NCBI RefSeq assembly: GCF_026625985.1
Contig: NZ_CP113116.1
Location: 4,588,001 to 4,652,000, forward strand
From: Mycobacterium sp. Aquia_213
Lineage (GTDB): Bacteria > Actinomycetota > Actinomycetes > Mycobacteriales > Mycobacteriaceae
DNA length: 64,000 nucleotides
Direction of reading: 5' to 3'
In this document: piece after piece, positions 52,128 through 61,763 of the stretch
Numbering within the stretch: position 1 is the first letter of the stretch
How the letters are laid out: each line of letters begins with the position of its first letter
Notes under the pieces: model-generated
What the model was told of the DNA's origin: nothing
The model's database searches: none
The model's input: only the letters and a program-made list of their open reading frames with translations
Program-made: the position numbers and the translations under genes

Positions 52128-53405
52128 CTATCCGGGCTGCAAAACGACGGAGCCGTACCAATGGCAGATCAGCAACGCGAGCTCGACATCGAGTCGATCG
52201 TTGTCGATCTCGCGACCACGCCGGGCAACGGCACGGCCCACGCGATACTTCACCGTGTTGAAGTGCAGGTTAAGCTCCTCGGCGGCGGTCTTGTAGCTGC
52301 AGCCGGAGCCCAGAAACACGCGCAACGTCTCCCGCAGTCGGGCATCGTTCTCCCCGTCAGCCGAGAGGTCACCGAGCACGTTGGTCACCCAGACCCGGGT
52401 ATCGGCGATATCCCCGCCCAGCAATGCCGCAATGGACACCCCGGGATCGGTTGCCGCGATCACCGTGGGCTCCCGCTTCCCGACCATCGCAACACGGTAG
52501 GCACTTTCGGCCTCCCGGTGTGACTGCCGAAAACCCTCGACACCGGCGGCCATCGCCCCGATTGCCACGCTCGGAGAATCCGACCGCGTCTCGATGAACT
52601 GGCGGACCTTCGCAGGGGCATCGACCACCGCAGCACGGTACGGCAGCCAACCCCATCCGCAGGTCCGATCGGCGGCGACGAAGAGCGAGCCGGCGGCCGC
52701 ACCGGCCGCCTCGCCCAGTTCGCGAAGAAGTCGTTGCAGCCCAGCAAGTTCGAGGCTTTCGGCGCTTGTCTCCGGATACCACATGACGAGCGCTAGGTGG
52801 TGCCACCGCAACGGATACCGGATCGACGTCGAGGCCTCGTCCACGTCGATGGCTTTGGTTGCCGCGAGAATTTCGCGTACCCGCAGCGCACGAAGACTGT
52901 TCTGGTTTTCCAGCCAGCGCTCGCGTTCGTCTTCGTAGGAGGCGACGACTTGTTGGGAAATCCAGTCGATGTACTCGAACAGGGTGGCGGTGATCGCCTC
53001 GATGACCGCATACCTCATCTGTTCTGAGATATCGAGTGCGCGCACTTCGTTGAAAACCAGCTCGTTCATCAACCGCTGGCCGAGCCGATAGGCGCGGACC
53101 AGCGCGTTGACGGGCACCCCGTGTTGCGCCAATCGCCGGGCGTATTCCAGTGCCGCGGTGGGCGCCTCGACCCGCTCGACAGCGATGTCATAGCGCAACG
53201 CGCGAAGAATGGTATCCACGTTTCCTTCGACGCTGGGTCCTAGCAGTTCCACGATCCGTTCATCACCGCGCAGCTCCGGGATCTGATCCTCGAGGGAGCG
53301 ACGCATCACCGCCGACAGCTCTGCCAGCCGATTGTGCAATCTTTCGGCGGCCTCGGCGACGTGGCGGCTGACCTCGACGTCACTGTCGAACTGCGCTTTC
53401 ACCAC
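52128..53405 (-). CDS. PucR/CdaR-family transcriptional regulator 2
   Basis: About 425 aa from GTG 53405 or 53402 (V-V-K-A-Q-F-D-S-D-V). The N-terminal helical domain is LVRAYRLGQRLMNELVF-like, the middle is CdaR/GGDEF-like, and the C-terminal HTH is GCSYKTAAEELNLHFNTVKY (about 378-397). It is a paralogue of the regulator at 49811. The long in-frame extension (to 53681) overlaps the divergent DUF3556 gene and is excluded. Control of the DUF3556-oxidoreductase pair is inferred from divergence. Confidence 0.88.
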   Translation of the reverse strand: MVKAQFDSDVEVSRHVAEAAERLHNRLAELSAVMRRSLEDQIPELRGDERIVELLGPSVEGNVDTILRALRYDIAVERVEAPTAALEYARRLAQHGVPVNALVRAYRLGQRLMNELVFNEVRALDISEQMRYAVIEAITATLFEYIDWISQQVVASYEDERERWLENQNSLRALRVREILAATKAIDVDEASTSIRYPLRWHHLALVMWYPETSAESLELAGLQRLLRELGEAAGAAAGSLFVAADRTCGWGWLPYRAAVVDAPAKVRQFIETRSDSPSVAIGAMAAGVEGFRQSHREAESAYRVAMVGKREPTVIAATDPGVSIAALLGGDIADTRVWVTNVLGDLSADGENDARLRETLRVFLGSGCSYKTAAEELNLHFNTVKYRVGRAVARRGREIDNDRLDVELALLICHWYGSVVLQPG

Positions 53406-53544
53406 GCATCTGACGGTAGACCTCGTGTTGTCTTCCGGCGACAATTCCCGTTCGCAGATTCGTCGGCCGGCAACTGTTTCCCGACCCGCCCGATTTCTTA
53501 CGGTGTGGCCATAGCAGAAACCCATCAGCAAAGGAGCTACTCCA

Positions 53545-55350
53545 ATGGGGTTCACCAAGCCATATCTGCCCGACGTTGATCCGGATACCTTCCTGACGAA
53601 ACCACTGATGGAACGAATGCGGATCCTCGCCGCCGATTGGGCCGAGAACGGCTTCGGCTCGCCGAAGATGATCCACACCATTTACATCGTGAAGCTGATC
53701 GTGTTCTTCGCGCTCGGCGGCATCACCGTCGCGACGGCGACGTCAGGCCTGCCCGCCTTCTGGCACGTCGCCGAATGGTGGAATCAGCCGATCGTCTATC
53801 AGAAGGTCATTCTGTGGACGGTGCTTCTCGAAACCATTGGCGTGGCCGGCTCGTGGGGTCCGTTGGCCGGCAAGGTCAAGCCGATGACCGGGGGCATCCT
53901 GTTCTGGGCGCGGCCGGGAACCATCCGGCTGCGTCCCTGGAAGTGGGTGCCGTTCACCGGCGGCGATCGGCGCACCTGGTTTGACGTCGTGGTCTATCTG
54001 GCGCTGCTGGCGAGCCTGGCCGTGCCGCTGCTGTCACCGGGCGTGCACAGCGATTCGCTCTCAAAGGCATTGCCGGACAACACATCCGGTCTGGTTAGCC
54101 CGGTCCTGCTGATCGCGCCGATCGCGCTGCTGGTGTTGATCGGCCTGCGGGACAAGACCATTTTCCTGGCCGCCCGAGGCGAGCAGTACTTGCCGGTCCT
54201 CGTCATCTTCACCGTGCTGCCGTTCGTCAACATGATCATCGCGCTGAAAATGGTCATCGTGGTGGTCTGGGTCGGCGCCGGCTTCTCGAAATTCGGCAAG
54301 CACTTCTCCAACGTCATTCCGCCGATGGTGAGCAACACGATATTCGCGCCTAAATGGGTCAAGCGGGCCCACTACCGCGAATTCCCGCGCGACGTGCGGC
54401 CCTCGCGACTGGCCGGCTTCATGGCACACGTCAACGGCACGACCGTCGAAATCCTGGCTCCGCTAGTGCTGTTCTTCTCCACCAACAAGTGGGTGACGCT
54501 GCTTGCGGTGGTCGTGATGGTCGGATTCCACCTGTTCATCATTTCGACCTTCCCACTCGCGGTGCCGCTGGAATGGAACGTCGTTTTCGCCTACACGACG
54601 ATCTTCCTGTTCCTCGGGTTTCCCAACTGGAACCGATACGCCCCGTGGAACATGACGCCGGGTTGGCTAGCCCTCGTCGTCGCCGCCGCGCTGCTGTTCT
54701 ACCCGGTGCTGGGCAATCTGCGGCCGGACAAGGTGTCGTTCCTGCCGTCGATGCGGCAGTACGCGGGCAACTGGGCTTCGGCGCTGTGGACGTTCGCGCC
54801 CGGTGCGGAGCAGAAGCTGAACAACGTCACCCGCTCGGCGTCCAATCAGCTCGACCAGTTCGTCGCGGCCGGCTATGAGCCGCAGTGGGCGGAGATCACC
54901 CTGCAGAAGACCACGGCGTGGCGCAGCATGCACAGCCAGGCTCGCGGCCTGTACTCGCTGCTACTGACCCACCTGCCCGACATCGACGGCCGCACGGTGC
55001 GCGAGGGCGAGTTCGTCTGCAACTCGCTGATCGGCTTCAACTTCGGCGACGGCCATCTGCACAACGCGGACATGATCGGGGCCGTGCAGCGCGAAGCCGC
55101 GTTCGAGCCGGGCGAGTGCGTCATCGCCTGGGTCGAGTCGGAGGCCTTCGGCAGCGGTGTGCAGCACTACCAGCTGATCGACGCCGCCCTCGGTGTGGTC
55201 GAGCGGGGCACCTGGAAAGTGGCCGACGCGGTCGCCGAACAGCCCTGGCTACCCAACGGGCCGATCCCGACTAACGTGGAATGGTCCCTAAGCGGCACCA
55301 AACCGGTCGTCCGGGACGACCAACAACACGGTCACGGAGCGCTGGCATGA
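53545..55350 (+). CDS. DUF3556 transmembrane protein
   Basis: A 601-aa membrane protein. About eight to ten hydrophobic segments lie between residues 45 and 400 (e.g. LIVFFALGGITVATATSGL, VLLIAPIALLVLIGL, WVTLLAVVVMVGFHLF). The last 170 residues are soluble (WAEITLQKTTAWRSMHSQAR and later WVESEAFGSGVQHYQLID). AAAGGAG precedes the ATG. The family is common in mycobacteria and has no assigned role. The stop overlaps the next gene's ATG (ATGA), so the two products probably work together. Confidence 0.88.
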   Translation: MGFTKPYLPDVDPDTFLTKPLMERMRILAADWAENGFGSPKMIHTIYIVKLIVFFALGGITVATATSGLPAFWHVAEWWNQPIVYQKVILWTVLLETIGVAGSWGPLAGKVKPMTGGILFWARPGTIRLRPWKWVPFTGGDRRTWFDVVVYLALLASLAVPLLSPGVHSDSLSKALPDNTSGLVSPVLLIAPIALLVLIGLRDKTIFLAARGEQYLPVLVIFTVLPFVNMIIALKMVIVVVWVGAGFSKFGKHFSNVIPPMVSNTIFAPKWVKRAHYREFPRDVRPSRLAGFMAHVNGTTVEILAPLVLFFSTNKWVTLLAVVVMVGFHLFIISTFPLAVPLEWNVVFAYTTIFLFLGFPNWNRYAPWNMTPGWLALVVAAALLFYPVLGNLRPDKVSFLPSMRQYAGNWASALWTFAPGAEQKLNNVTRSASNQLDQFVAAGYEPQWAEITLQKTTAWRSMHSQARGLYSLLLTHLPDIDGRTVREGEFVCNSLIGFNFGDGHLHNADMIGAVQREAAFEPGECVIAWVESEAFGSGVQHYQLIDAALGVVERGTWKVADAVAEQPWLPNGPIPTNVEWSLSGTKPVVRDDQQHGHGALA

Positions 55351-56768
55351 GTACCGCAGTGGTGGTAGGTAGCGGGCCCAACGGGCTAGCCGCCGCCATC
55401 TCCCTGGCCGCCAAGGGCGTGCAAGTCACCGTGCTCGAAGCAGCCGACGAGGTCGGCGGCGGTACCCGCAGCAGCGAGGCCATCATTCCGGGCCTGCTGC
55501 ACGACCATTGTTCGGCGATTCACCCGATGGCCGTCGGCTCGCAGTTCCTGAGTGAATTCAACCTGCAGCGGTACGGATTGTCGTGGCGCTGGCCGGAGAT
55601 CGACTGCGTGCATCCGCTCGACGGCGGCAGCGCCGGCGTGCTGCACCGCTCGGTCGAGCAGACGGCGGCCGGCCTGGGTCGCGACGGGGGGCGCTGGCGG
55701 CTCGCGTTCGGTTATCCCGCCGACCATTTCGATGCGCTCAGCGACGACATCATGGGCCCCCTGCTACGGATCCCGCACCATCCGCTGATGCTGGCCCGCT
55801 TCGGTGCGCCCACGGTGCTTCCCGCATCGACGTTCGCGCGGGTGTTCCGCACCGACGAGGGCCGCGCGTTGTTCGGTGGTGTTGCGGCCCACGCCTTCCG
55901 GCCGCTGCACTACCCGATGACGTCCGCCATCGGGATGGGCATCATCGCGGCGGGGCATCGGCACGGCTGGGCGGTGGCCGAGGGTGGATCGCAGTCGATC
56001 GCCAACGCGATGGCCGCGCTGCTGAGCGACTTGGGCGGCAAGATCGAAACCGGCGTCCGGGTGCAGAACACGTCGCAACTGCCGACGGCCGACGTCACGA
56101 TGTTCGATCTGGCGCCGAGCGCGGTCGCGGGTATCCTCGGAGACCGTCTCCCCCGCCGAATTTCAGCCGCCTTCACCAGGTTCCGGCGTGGCCCCGGCGC
56201 GTTCAAGGTCGACTTCGCCGTCGAGGGCGGCGTGCCCTGGACGAACCCGGACGCGCATCGAGCCGGCACGGTGCATCTGGCCGGCAGCTACGCGGAGCTC
56301 GCGGCGACCGAGCGGGACATCCACGCCGGGCGGATGCCCGAGCGGCCGTTCGTGCTGATCGGTCAGCAGTACCTCGCCGATCCGCAACGGTCGGTGGGCA
56401 ATACCCATCCGGTGTGGAGCTACGCGCACGTCCCCAACGGCTACACCGGCGATGCCACCGAGGCGATCATCACGCAGATCGAGCGGTTCGCACCCGGCTT
56501 CACCGAGCGCATCGTCGGCCACACCGTTCGCTCGACGACGGAGATGGCCACCTACAACGCCAACTACGCCGGCGGCGACATCATGACCGGCTCAAAGGAC
56601 ATTCGCCAGCTCACCTTTGGACCACGAATCACGCTGTCGCCCTACACTATTGGCGTGCCCGGCATGTACATCTGCTCGGCGGCCACCCCGCCCGGGCCCG
56701 GCGCGCACGGCATGTGTGGCGCCAACGCCGCCAAACTCGCGCTGGACTACCTGACCGGACGGGTCTAG
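55347..56768 (+). CDS. CrtI/phytoene-desaturase-like FAD-dependent oxidoreductase
   Basis: A 473-aa flavoprotein. The dinucleotide loop is V-V-G-S-G-P-N-G-L-A-A-A near the N-terminus, followed by the acidic strand end VTVLEAADEVGGGTRS. The C-terminal FAD block is PGMYICSAATPPGPGAHGMCG. It is related to carotenoid desaturases/isomerases and RetSat-like proteins. The substrate is probably a lipid or isoprenoid, but this is not shown. It is translationally coupled to the DUF3556 gene and overlaps the convergent ADH by 4 bp. Confidence 0.9.
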   Translation: MSTAVVVGSGPNGLAAAISLAAKGVQVTVLEAADEVGGGTRSSEAIIPGLLHDHCSAIHPMAVGSQFLSEFNLQRYGLSWRWPEIDCVHPLDGGSAGVLHRSVEQTAAGLGRDGGRWRLAFGYPADHFDALSDDIMGPLLRIPHHPLMLARFGAPTVLPASTFARVFRTDEGRALFGGVAAHAFRPLHYPMTSAIGMGIIAAGHRHGWAVAEGGSQSIANAMAALLSDLGGKIETGVRVQNTSQLPTADVTMFDLAPSAVAGILGDRLPRRISAAFTRFRRGPGAFKVDFAVEGGVPWTNPDAHRAGTVHLAGSYAELAATERDIHAGRMPERPFVLIGQQYLADPQRSVGNTHPVWSYAHVPNGYTGDATEAIITQIERFAPGFTERIVGHTVRSTTEMATYNANYAGGDIMTGSKDIRQLTFGPRITLSPYTIGVPGMYICSAATPPGPGAHGMCGANAAKLALDYLTGRV

Positions 56769-57772
56769 AAGGTCACCACCACCTTGTCGGCCGCGCCGGG
56801 CGTGCTGGCGAGTTCGAGCGCCGCACCGACGCTGCCGAACGGGATGGTGTGACTGACGATCACCGCATACTTCTCCCAGTTCGCGACGATGTCCTTGGTC
56901 ACCTCGAAGATCTCGTCGGGATAACCCATCGAACCTACGATGGTGATCTCGTTGCTCATGATGTTGACGAACTCGACGGGTACCGGCTCTTTATGGACGC
57001 CAACGACTCCCAGGGTTGCGCCCTTCTTGGCGGCGACCAGCGCGGTGTCGATCACCGCGGACGCCCCGGCGGCATCGAGGTAGATATCGGTGCCGGCCTT
57101 GCCCGGGAACATCGACTCACCCTCGCCGTGCAGTTCGACGAGGCGATGCACGACTCGCTCGTCGGCGGAGTTGATCACCGCGTCGGCCCCGATCTGCAGC
57201 GCCTTCTCCAGCCGGGCAGGAATCAGGTCCACGACCACCACATGGCTCACCCCAAGGGATTTGAACGCCAGCGTGGCGCCCAGCCCGATCGGGCCGGCAC
57301 CGAAGATGGCAACCTTGTCCGTCGGCTTGGGTTTGCATTGGTTGGCGCCGTGGCGGGCGACGGCCATCGGCTCGTTGAGCGCGGCCACCTCCCACGGGAT
57401 GTGGCTGGGAATTACTTCGAGACTGGTTCCGCGAACCGCGTTTTCGATCAGCAGGTAATCCGCGAGCGCACCGGCCGGTCCCCCGTTGCCGATGATGCCG
57501 CTCGGTGCGACCATCGGATTGATCACGACGTGATCGCCGACGGCGATGCCGGACACCTGGTCGCCGACTTCGACGACTTCGCCGGCCGGTTCGTGTCCGA
57601 GCGGCGTGTGTCCCTGGCGCGGCGGGATGCCGCCGATCGTGATGTAGAACGCGTCGGAACCGCAGATGCCGCAGGCCCGCATCCTGACCAGGACGTCGTT
57701 CGGGCCGGCCTGCGGGCGATCGACGTCGACGACCTCCGCCTTACCCGGCCCGGTGACCACTGACATTTTCAT
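56765..57772 (-). CDS. Zinc-dependent alcohol dehydrogenase (MDR family)
   Basis: A 335-aa medium-chain dehydrogenase. The catalytic zinc region is A-C-G-I-C-G-S-D and GHEPAGEVVEVGD; the cofactor loop is FGAGPIGLGATLA. The structural-zinc lobe with four cysteines is absent (INPMVAPSGIIGNGGPAGAL), so only the catalytic zinc is expected. Last gene of a four-gene operon: it overlaps the sulfotransferase-like gene by 4 bp. The substrate is likely an alcohol formed or used by the neighbouring enzymes. Confidence 0.9.
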   Translation of the reverse strand: MKMSVVTGPGKAEVVDVDRPQAGPNDVLVRMRACGICGSDAFYITIGGIPPRQGHTPLGHEPAGEVVEVGDQVSGIAVGDHVVINPMVAPSGIIGNGGPAGALADYLLIENAVRGTSLEVIPSHIPWEVAALNEPMAVARHGANQCKPKPTDKVAIFGAGPIGLGATLAFKSLGVSHVVVVDLIPARLEKALQIGADAVINSADERVVHRLVELHGEGESMFPGKAGTDIYLDAAGASAVIDTALVAAKKGATLGVVGVHKEPVPVEFVNIMSNEITIVGSMGYPDEIFEVTKDIVANWEKYAVIVSHTIPFGSVGAALELASTPGAADKVVVTF

Positions 57773-58953
57773 GGCGCTGCCTCGAGTTCAATGTCGAAGG
57801 TGTCAAGGTATTCGGCGAAGACCGGCTCGAGTTGCTCGACGCTCAAGCCGTATTGTTCGAGGCTATAGGAGTTGAGCGCGAACCGGTCCTGCGGATGCTC
57901 GACGAGCCAATTGCGCATGCGCGCTTCGGCTTCGGCGGTCAGCGGATCGCCGGCCCACTCGTAAATGCGTCGCATCACGTCCATCGGGTCGCGCATCATC
58001 TCGTGGTAGTACATATGGAAGAAGCGGTCGTCTCCGATGTGTTCGCGGGCCCGCAGCGGCCGGTCCACGTGATAGCGCATCTGCCACATTGCGTTGCGCC
58101 CCATGGCTTCGGGGTCGATGGCCTCGGGCTGATGCGTCATCCCCTTCGGCAGCTTCCACAGGTTGGCCAGCGACCCGGTCGCCTTGTACGGATCGCGATG
58201 CGCCCACACCAGCCGGGCGTCCGGGAAAACCTTCAGCAGCGCCTCGATGTGCACCGAATGCGACGGCATCTTCAGGCTCCAGTTGCCGGGCGCTTTCGAT
58301 TGCAGCACTTGCAGATAGCGCTTCTGGTACTCGTAGGTGCTCGACATATCGGTCTCGTCGAACAGCCATTCGGAGTAGCGCGCGCTCGACAGAAACGAGT
58401 CCCAGGACAGACCCTTGAAGTCCTGGTTGTGAATGAACATGTCCTCGGTGGGGCCGTCGGCGTCTTCCCAGTGCGGCAGCGGCACTTTCGCCTTCGTCAC
58501 CATCTCCAGGATCTTGCGCTGCTCCTCCAGCAAGGCCAGGCAGCGCGGGTCGGTGCGCAACGTCTCGGTGGGCGCCGGCGGTATCGGATCCACGCACTGC
58601 CAGTGCAGCAGCGAGCGGCGGCCCGGGTCCTGGTCGAGCAGATAGCTGATCACGGTGGTTCCGGTGCGGGGCATGCCGAGCACCATCAGTGGCCGCTCGA
58701 CGGGCACGTCGAGCACCTCGGGATGCTCCCGGATATAACCGTGAACCTGCAGCCGCCGGCCCAGGGCGTCGGTCGCGTCGTTCAGGATGCGTTCCCGGCC
58801 GAATTGGGTGAACGCCGGCGAGTTGTTGACGTCGTCGAGGATCAGCTGTAATCCGTCACGCCAAGAGTCGGAATCGATTTCGGTGAGGCCGGTGCGTTGC
58901 GACGCCAGCTTGAGGACGTCGTCGGTGGTCGCCAGGTTGTCGAATTCGCTCAT
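57769..58953 (-). CDS. Sulfotransferase-family protein (PF13469 type)
   Basis: A 394-aa protein. The 5' PAPS loop is L-G-M-P-R-T-G-T-T and the 3' phosphate-binding segment is WAHRDPYKATGSLANLW. An N-terminal helical region of about 80 residues precedes the core. Mycobacterial relatives are annotated as sulfotransferases of lipids or sterols; activity is inferred from motifs. It lies 3 bp after the SDR gene and is coupled to the ADH gene. Confidence 0.88.
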   Translation of the reverse strand: MSEFDNLATTDDVLKLASQRTGLTEIDSDSWRDGLQLILDDVNNSPAFTQFGRERILNDATDALGRRLQVHGYIREHPEVLDVPVERPLMVLGMPRTGTTVISYLLDQDPGRRSLLHWQCVDPIPPAPTETLRTDPRCLALLEEQRKILEMVTKAKVPLPHWEDADGPTEDMFIHNQDFKGLSWDSFLSSARYSEWLFDETDMSSTYEYQKRYLQVLQSKAPGNWSLKMPSHSVHIEALLKVFPDARLVWAHRDPYKATGSLANLWKLPKGMTHQPEAIDPEAMGRNAMWQMRYHVDRPLRAREHIGDDRFFHMYYHEMMRDPMDVMRRIYEWAGDPLTAEAEARMRNWLVEHPQDRFALNSYSLEQYGLSVEQLEPVFAEYLDTFDIELEAAP

Positions 58954-58956
58954 GGT

Positions 58957-59706
58957 TCAGACCGTCAGGTATCCGCCGTCGACGGCGATGGTGCTGCCGG
59001 TGATGTACGACGCGGCATCGGTACACAAGAACAGCGCCGCGCCGGCACAGTCCTGCGGCGTTCCGGGCCGGCCCAACGGCGTGTGAAAGCCGATCTCGAC
59101 ATCCATGATCTCCGGAATACCCATGGCCGGATGCGTCATTCGGGTGTCGATCAGGCCGGGCGCGATGGTGTTGACCCGGATTCCGTCGCTGGCCCACCGA
59201 CGCGAGAGGTTCATCGTCAGCGCGAGCAGGCCCATTTTCGACGAGGCATACCCCGGGACGAAGACCGCCGAACGGAACGCGGACATCGAGACGACGCTGA
59301 CGACGCTGGCGCCGCCGGGCGCATTGCTCGCCTTTAGGCGGTCGTAGCAACGCATGGTTAACCGCATGGGGCCCAACATGTTCTGCGTCACCGAAGCGAC
59401 ATAGCCGTCGGGGTCGTACTCGTCGCCGGCCGGGTACGGGCCGCCCGCGTTGTTGATCAGGACGTCGAGATCACCGAGTGAGTCGGCCAGCGCGTCGACG
59501 GCGTCGGGATCTTGGATCTGGCACTGGCGGTAGGTGAATGCGCTCAGGTCGGTCTCGGGGTAGTCGGCGGTCGACTCGCGGGTGCCGGTCACCGTGACGG
59601 CGGCACCCGCGTTGGCGAACTCGGCGGCGATCGCATTGCCGATGCCACTGGTGCCGCCGGTCACCAGCACATGGGCGCCGGTGAAGTCGAACCTGATGGA
59701 ATTCAT
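58957..59706 (-). CDS. Short-chain dehydrogenase/reductase
   Basis: A 249-aa classical SDR: T-G-G-T-S-G-I-G, N-N-A-G-G, Ser in VVSVVSMSAF, Tyr-Lys in GYASSKMG, and the C-terminal ITGSTIAVDGGY. The Arg/Thr after the second strand (TGTRESTADYP) suggests NADP. It overlaps the MBL gene by 4 bp. Confidence 0.92.
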   Translation of the reverse strand: MNSIRFDFTGAHVLVTGGTSGIGNAIAAEFANAGAAVTVTGTRESTADYPETDLSAFTYRQCQIQDPDAVDALADSLGDLDVLINNAGGPYPAGDEYDPDGYVASVTQNMLGPMRLTMRCYDRLKASNAPGGASVVSVVSMSAFRSAVFVPGYASSKMGLLALTMNLSRRWASDGIRVNTIAPGLIDTRMTHPAMGIPEIMDVEIGFHTPLGRPGTPQDCAGAALFLCTDAASYITGSTIAVDGGYLTV

Positions 59707-60947
59707 GCGTCGGTCCTCAATTCGTCGATGGATTTGGTGAGCCAGGCCTTTTCCCAGAAGTTTTCGGTGTCGGCGAGCAGCGCCTCGTGCGCCTCGGCGG
59801 CCACCGCGCGCGCCGCCGGGTGTGCGGGTTGGGCGGTGAGAATGAGGTCGGTCAGGTGTATCGCCTGCAGTGGCCGCCCGCTGTCGACATGAGCGCGGGC
59901 CGCCTCGACCAACCCGTCGGCGCCGGCCGCGTTAACCACATCCACCGCAACGGAATCCGGCGCCACCCCGTAAAGCTCGGTGGTAGAGCGATGCCGGAAC
60001 CAGCCGGTGTACATCTCCCAGATGGCGCGCACGTTCCAGGCGGTCTTGCCGTAGCCTTCGCCGATGTCGAGCTGCTCGGGCACCGTGACCTCACGCATCG
60101 CGGTGTGGATGTCGGTGCCGGAATTCATCAGCTCGGCGGTGCGATCGTGCACGGCCTGCATCGCGTCGCGCATCGCGGTGACTTCCTCGGCGATGCGATC
60201 GGCACCCTCGATCGGCGCGAAGTGGCCGGTGATCAGTCGCTGCGGGCAGAAGTCCAACACGGTGTTCAGCGACTCGATGTAGAGAATCGGGTCGCGGTAT
60301 CGGTCGCCACGGATGGTCATCAGATTAGGCACGTGACCGAAAAGCGGACCGAATAGGTTGCCGCTGAACAGGATTCGGTCCTCGGGTAGCCACACCACCA
60401 GCGCGTCGGTGGTTTCGCCGCCCGGCGTCCAGGCCAGCTCGATCCTCCGTCCGCCGACCGTCAATTGATGGTGGCGGTCGAACGTCGTGGTCGGCTCCGG
60501 AAACGAGAAGTCGATCGTCGCCGGATCGATGGTCTTGAAGTGCTCCAGCACGGCGTCGGAGAACTTCTGGAACGCGAACGACGTCTTCGGCACGCGATAG
60601 CCCATCAGCAGACTGTTGTCGTCACGCCAGTACCGGTAATTGCGGTGCATGATCACGTCGGTGCCGTCGTCACGCAGTGTGTGCACACCGCCCCAATGGT
60701 CGGCGTGGCCCTGGGTGACGACGATGGCTCGCGCCGGGCCCGCCACGTCGGCAAAGGCCTTGCGGTGCAACGGGCCCTCGAACACCAGTCCCGCGTTGAC
60801 GATGACCCGCCCGTCGTCGGTGGCGACGGCGTAGGAATTGGAGACGCCGGGCGACATCCAGATGTCATTGCCGAGCGGCGTCGCGGGAGTGTCGGTCGCC
60901 GCCGCCAGATCGGCTGCCCCGGGACGCTCACGGTGAATTCCGGCCAT
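59703..60947 (-). CDS. MBL-fold protein with alkyl-sulfatase dimerisation domain
   Basis: A 414-aa protein: metallo-beta-lactamase domain (about 30-260) and a helical alkyl-sulfatase dimerisation-like domain (about 265-360, YGKTAWNVRAIWEMYTGWF). The metal motif reads T-Q-G-H-A-D-H-W-G-G, with Gln where SDS hydrolases have the first His; other ligands could be ITGHFAPIEG and the E-T-T-D after PGG. It may hydrolyse sulfate esters or act as another MBL hydrolase. First gene of the minus-strand operon, divergent from the SDR at 60990. Confidence 0.85.
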   Translation of the reverse strand: MAGIHRERPGAADLAAATDTPATPLGNDIWMSPGVSNSYAVATDDGRVIVNAGLVFEGPLHRKAFADVAGPARAIVVTQGHADHWGGVHTLRDDGTDVIMHRNYRYWRDDNSLLMGYRVPKTSFAFQKFSDAVLEHFKTIDPATIDFSFPEPTTTFDRHHQLTVGGRRIELAWTPGGETTDALVVWLPEDRILFSGNLFGPLFGHVPNLMTIRGDRYRDPILYIESLNTVLDFCPQRLITGHFAPIEGADRIAEEVTAMRDAMQAVHDRTAELMNSGTDIHTAMREVTVPEQLDIGEGYGKTAWNVRAIWEMYTGWFRHRSTTELYGVAPDSVAVDVVNAAGADGLVEAARAHVDSGRPLQAIHLTDLILTAQPAHPAARAVAAEAHEALLADTENFWEKAWLTKSIDELRTDA

Positions 60948-60957
60948 GACTTGCGAT

Positions 60958-60975
60958 CCTCTACAGTTCTAGAGG
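60958..60975. promoter_or_regulatory. Operator candidate CCTCTA-N6-TAGAGG
   Basis: A perfect inverted repeat in the 42-bp gap between the divergent MBL and SDR genes. Its position allows simultaneous control of both operons; the TetR encoded at 61764 is the likely ligand-responsive regulator. Confidence 0.6.
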
Positions 60976-60989
60976 TAAAGTCAATATCC

Positions 60990-61760
60990 ATGGGAATGCG
61001 CGGTCTGGCCGAACGGGTAGCGATCGTGGTCGGGGGCGCCACCGGCATCGGTGCCGCGACGGCCACCCGGCTCGGGGCGGAAGGTTGCCGGGTCGTCGTC
61101 GGCGACGTCGCGGCCGACGCCGCGAAACAGACCGCCGCACGCATCGTCGCGGCCGGCGGCACGGCTACCCACATCGCGTTCGACCTCACCGATCCCGCGT
61201 CGGTGTCCGACCTGATCGATTCGGCCGCAACAACTTACGGCGGGATCGACCTGCTGTTCAACGTCGGCGCCGACATGAGCGCGATCCGCGACGACACCGA
61301 TGTCGTCGATATCGACTTCGACGTGTGGGATCGCGTGATGACGGTCAACCTGCGCGGCTACGTCGCCGCGATGAAGTACGCCATCCCGCGCATGCTCGCC
61401 AGTGGAGGCGGCGCGATCGTCAACATGTCCTCGGCGGCGGCGTTCCAGGGCGAGCCCGCGCGACCGGCGTACGCCACCGCAAAGGCCGGGATCGGGGCGC
61501 TGACCCGCCATGTGGCCTCCAGGTGGGGCAAGGAAGGCATCCGCTGCAACGCGGTGGCGCCGGGGTTCACCGCGACCGAGGCCATCCGGTCGGTTCCGCA
61601 ATGGCCGGACCTGCAGGCCGGTGCGCTGAAGCGCATTCGCGGAACCCGCGTCGGCGATCCGGAGGACATCGCCGCATTGGTCGCCTTCCTGCTGTCCGAG
61701 GAAGGCGAATGGATCAACGGTCAGGTCGTCAACATCGACGGCGGCACCGTTCTTCGGTGA
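60990..61760 (+). CDS. Short-chain dehydrogenase/reductase
   Basis: A 256-aa classical SDR: V-G-G-A-T-G-I-G (about 13-20), catalytic Ser in VNMSSAAAF, Tyr-Lys in AYATAKAG, and C-terminal INGQVVNIDGG. The structural NNAG motif is replaced by FNVGA. Start ATG 60990 (M-G-M-R-G-L-A-E-R); ATG 60996 is also possible. The TetR gene follows 3 bp later. Confidence 0.92.
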   Translation: MGMRGLAERVAIVVGGATGIGAATATRLGAEGCRVVVGDVAADAAKQTAARIVAAGGTATHIAFDLTDPASVSDLIDSAATTYGGIDLLFNVGADMSAIRDDTDVVDIDFDVWDRVMTVNLRGYVAAMKYAIPRMLASGGGAIVNMSSAAAFQGEPARPAYATAKAGIGALTRHVASRWGKEGIRCNAVAPGFTATEAIRSVPQWPDLQAGALKRIRGTRVGDPEDIAALVAFLLSEEGEWINGQVVNIDGGTVLR

Positions 61761-61763
61761 CCC

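Noticed and set aside
55583..57763. 726-codon plus-strand frame spanning the oxidoreductase and ADH genes
   Set aside because: Crosses two convergent genes in shadow frames; composition is not protein-like.
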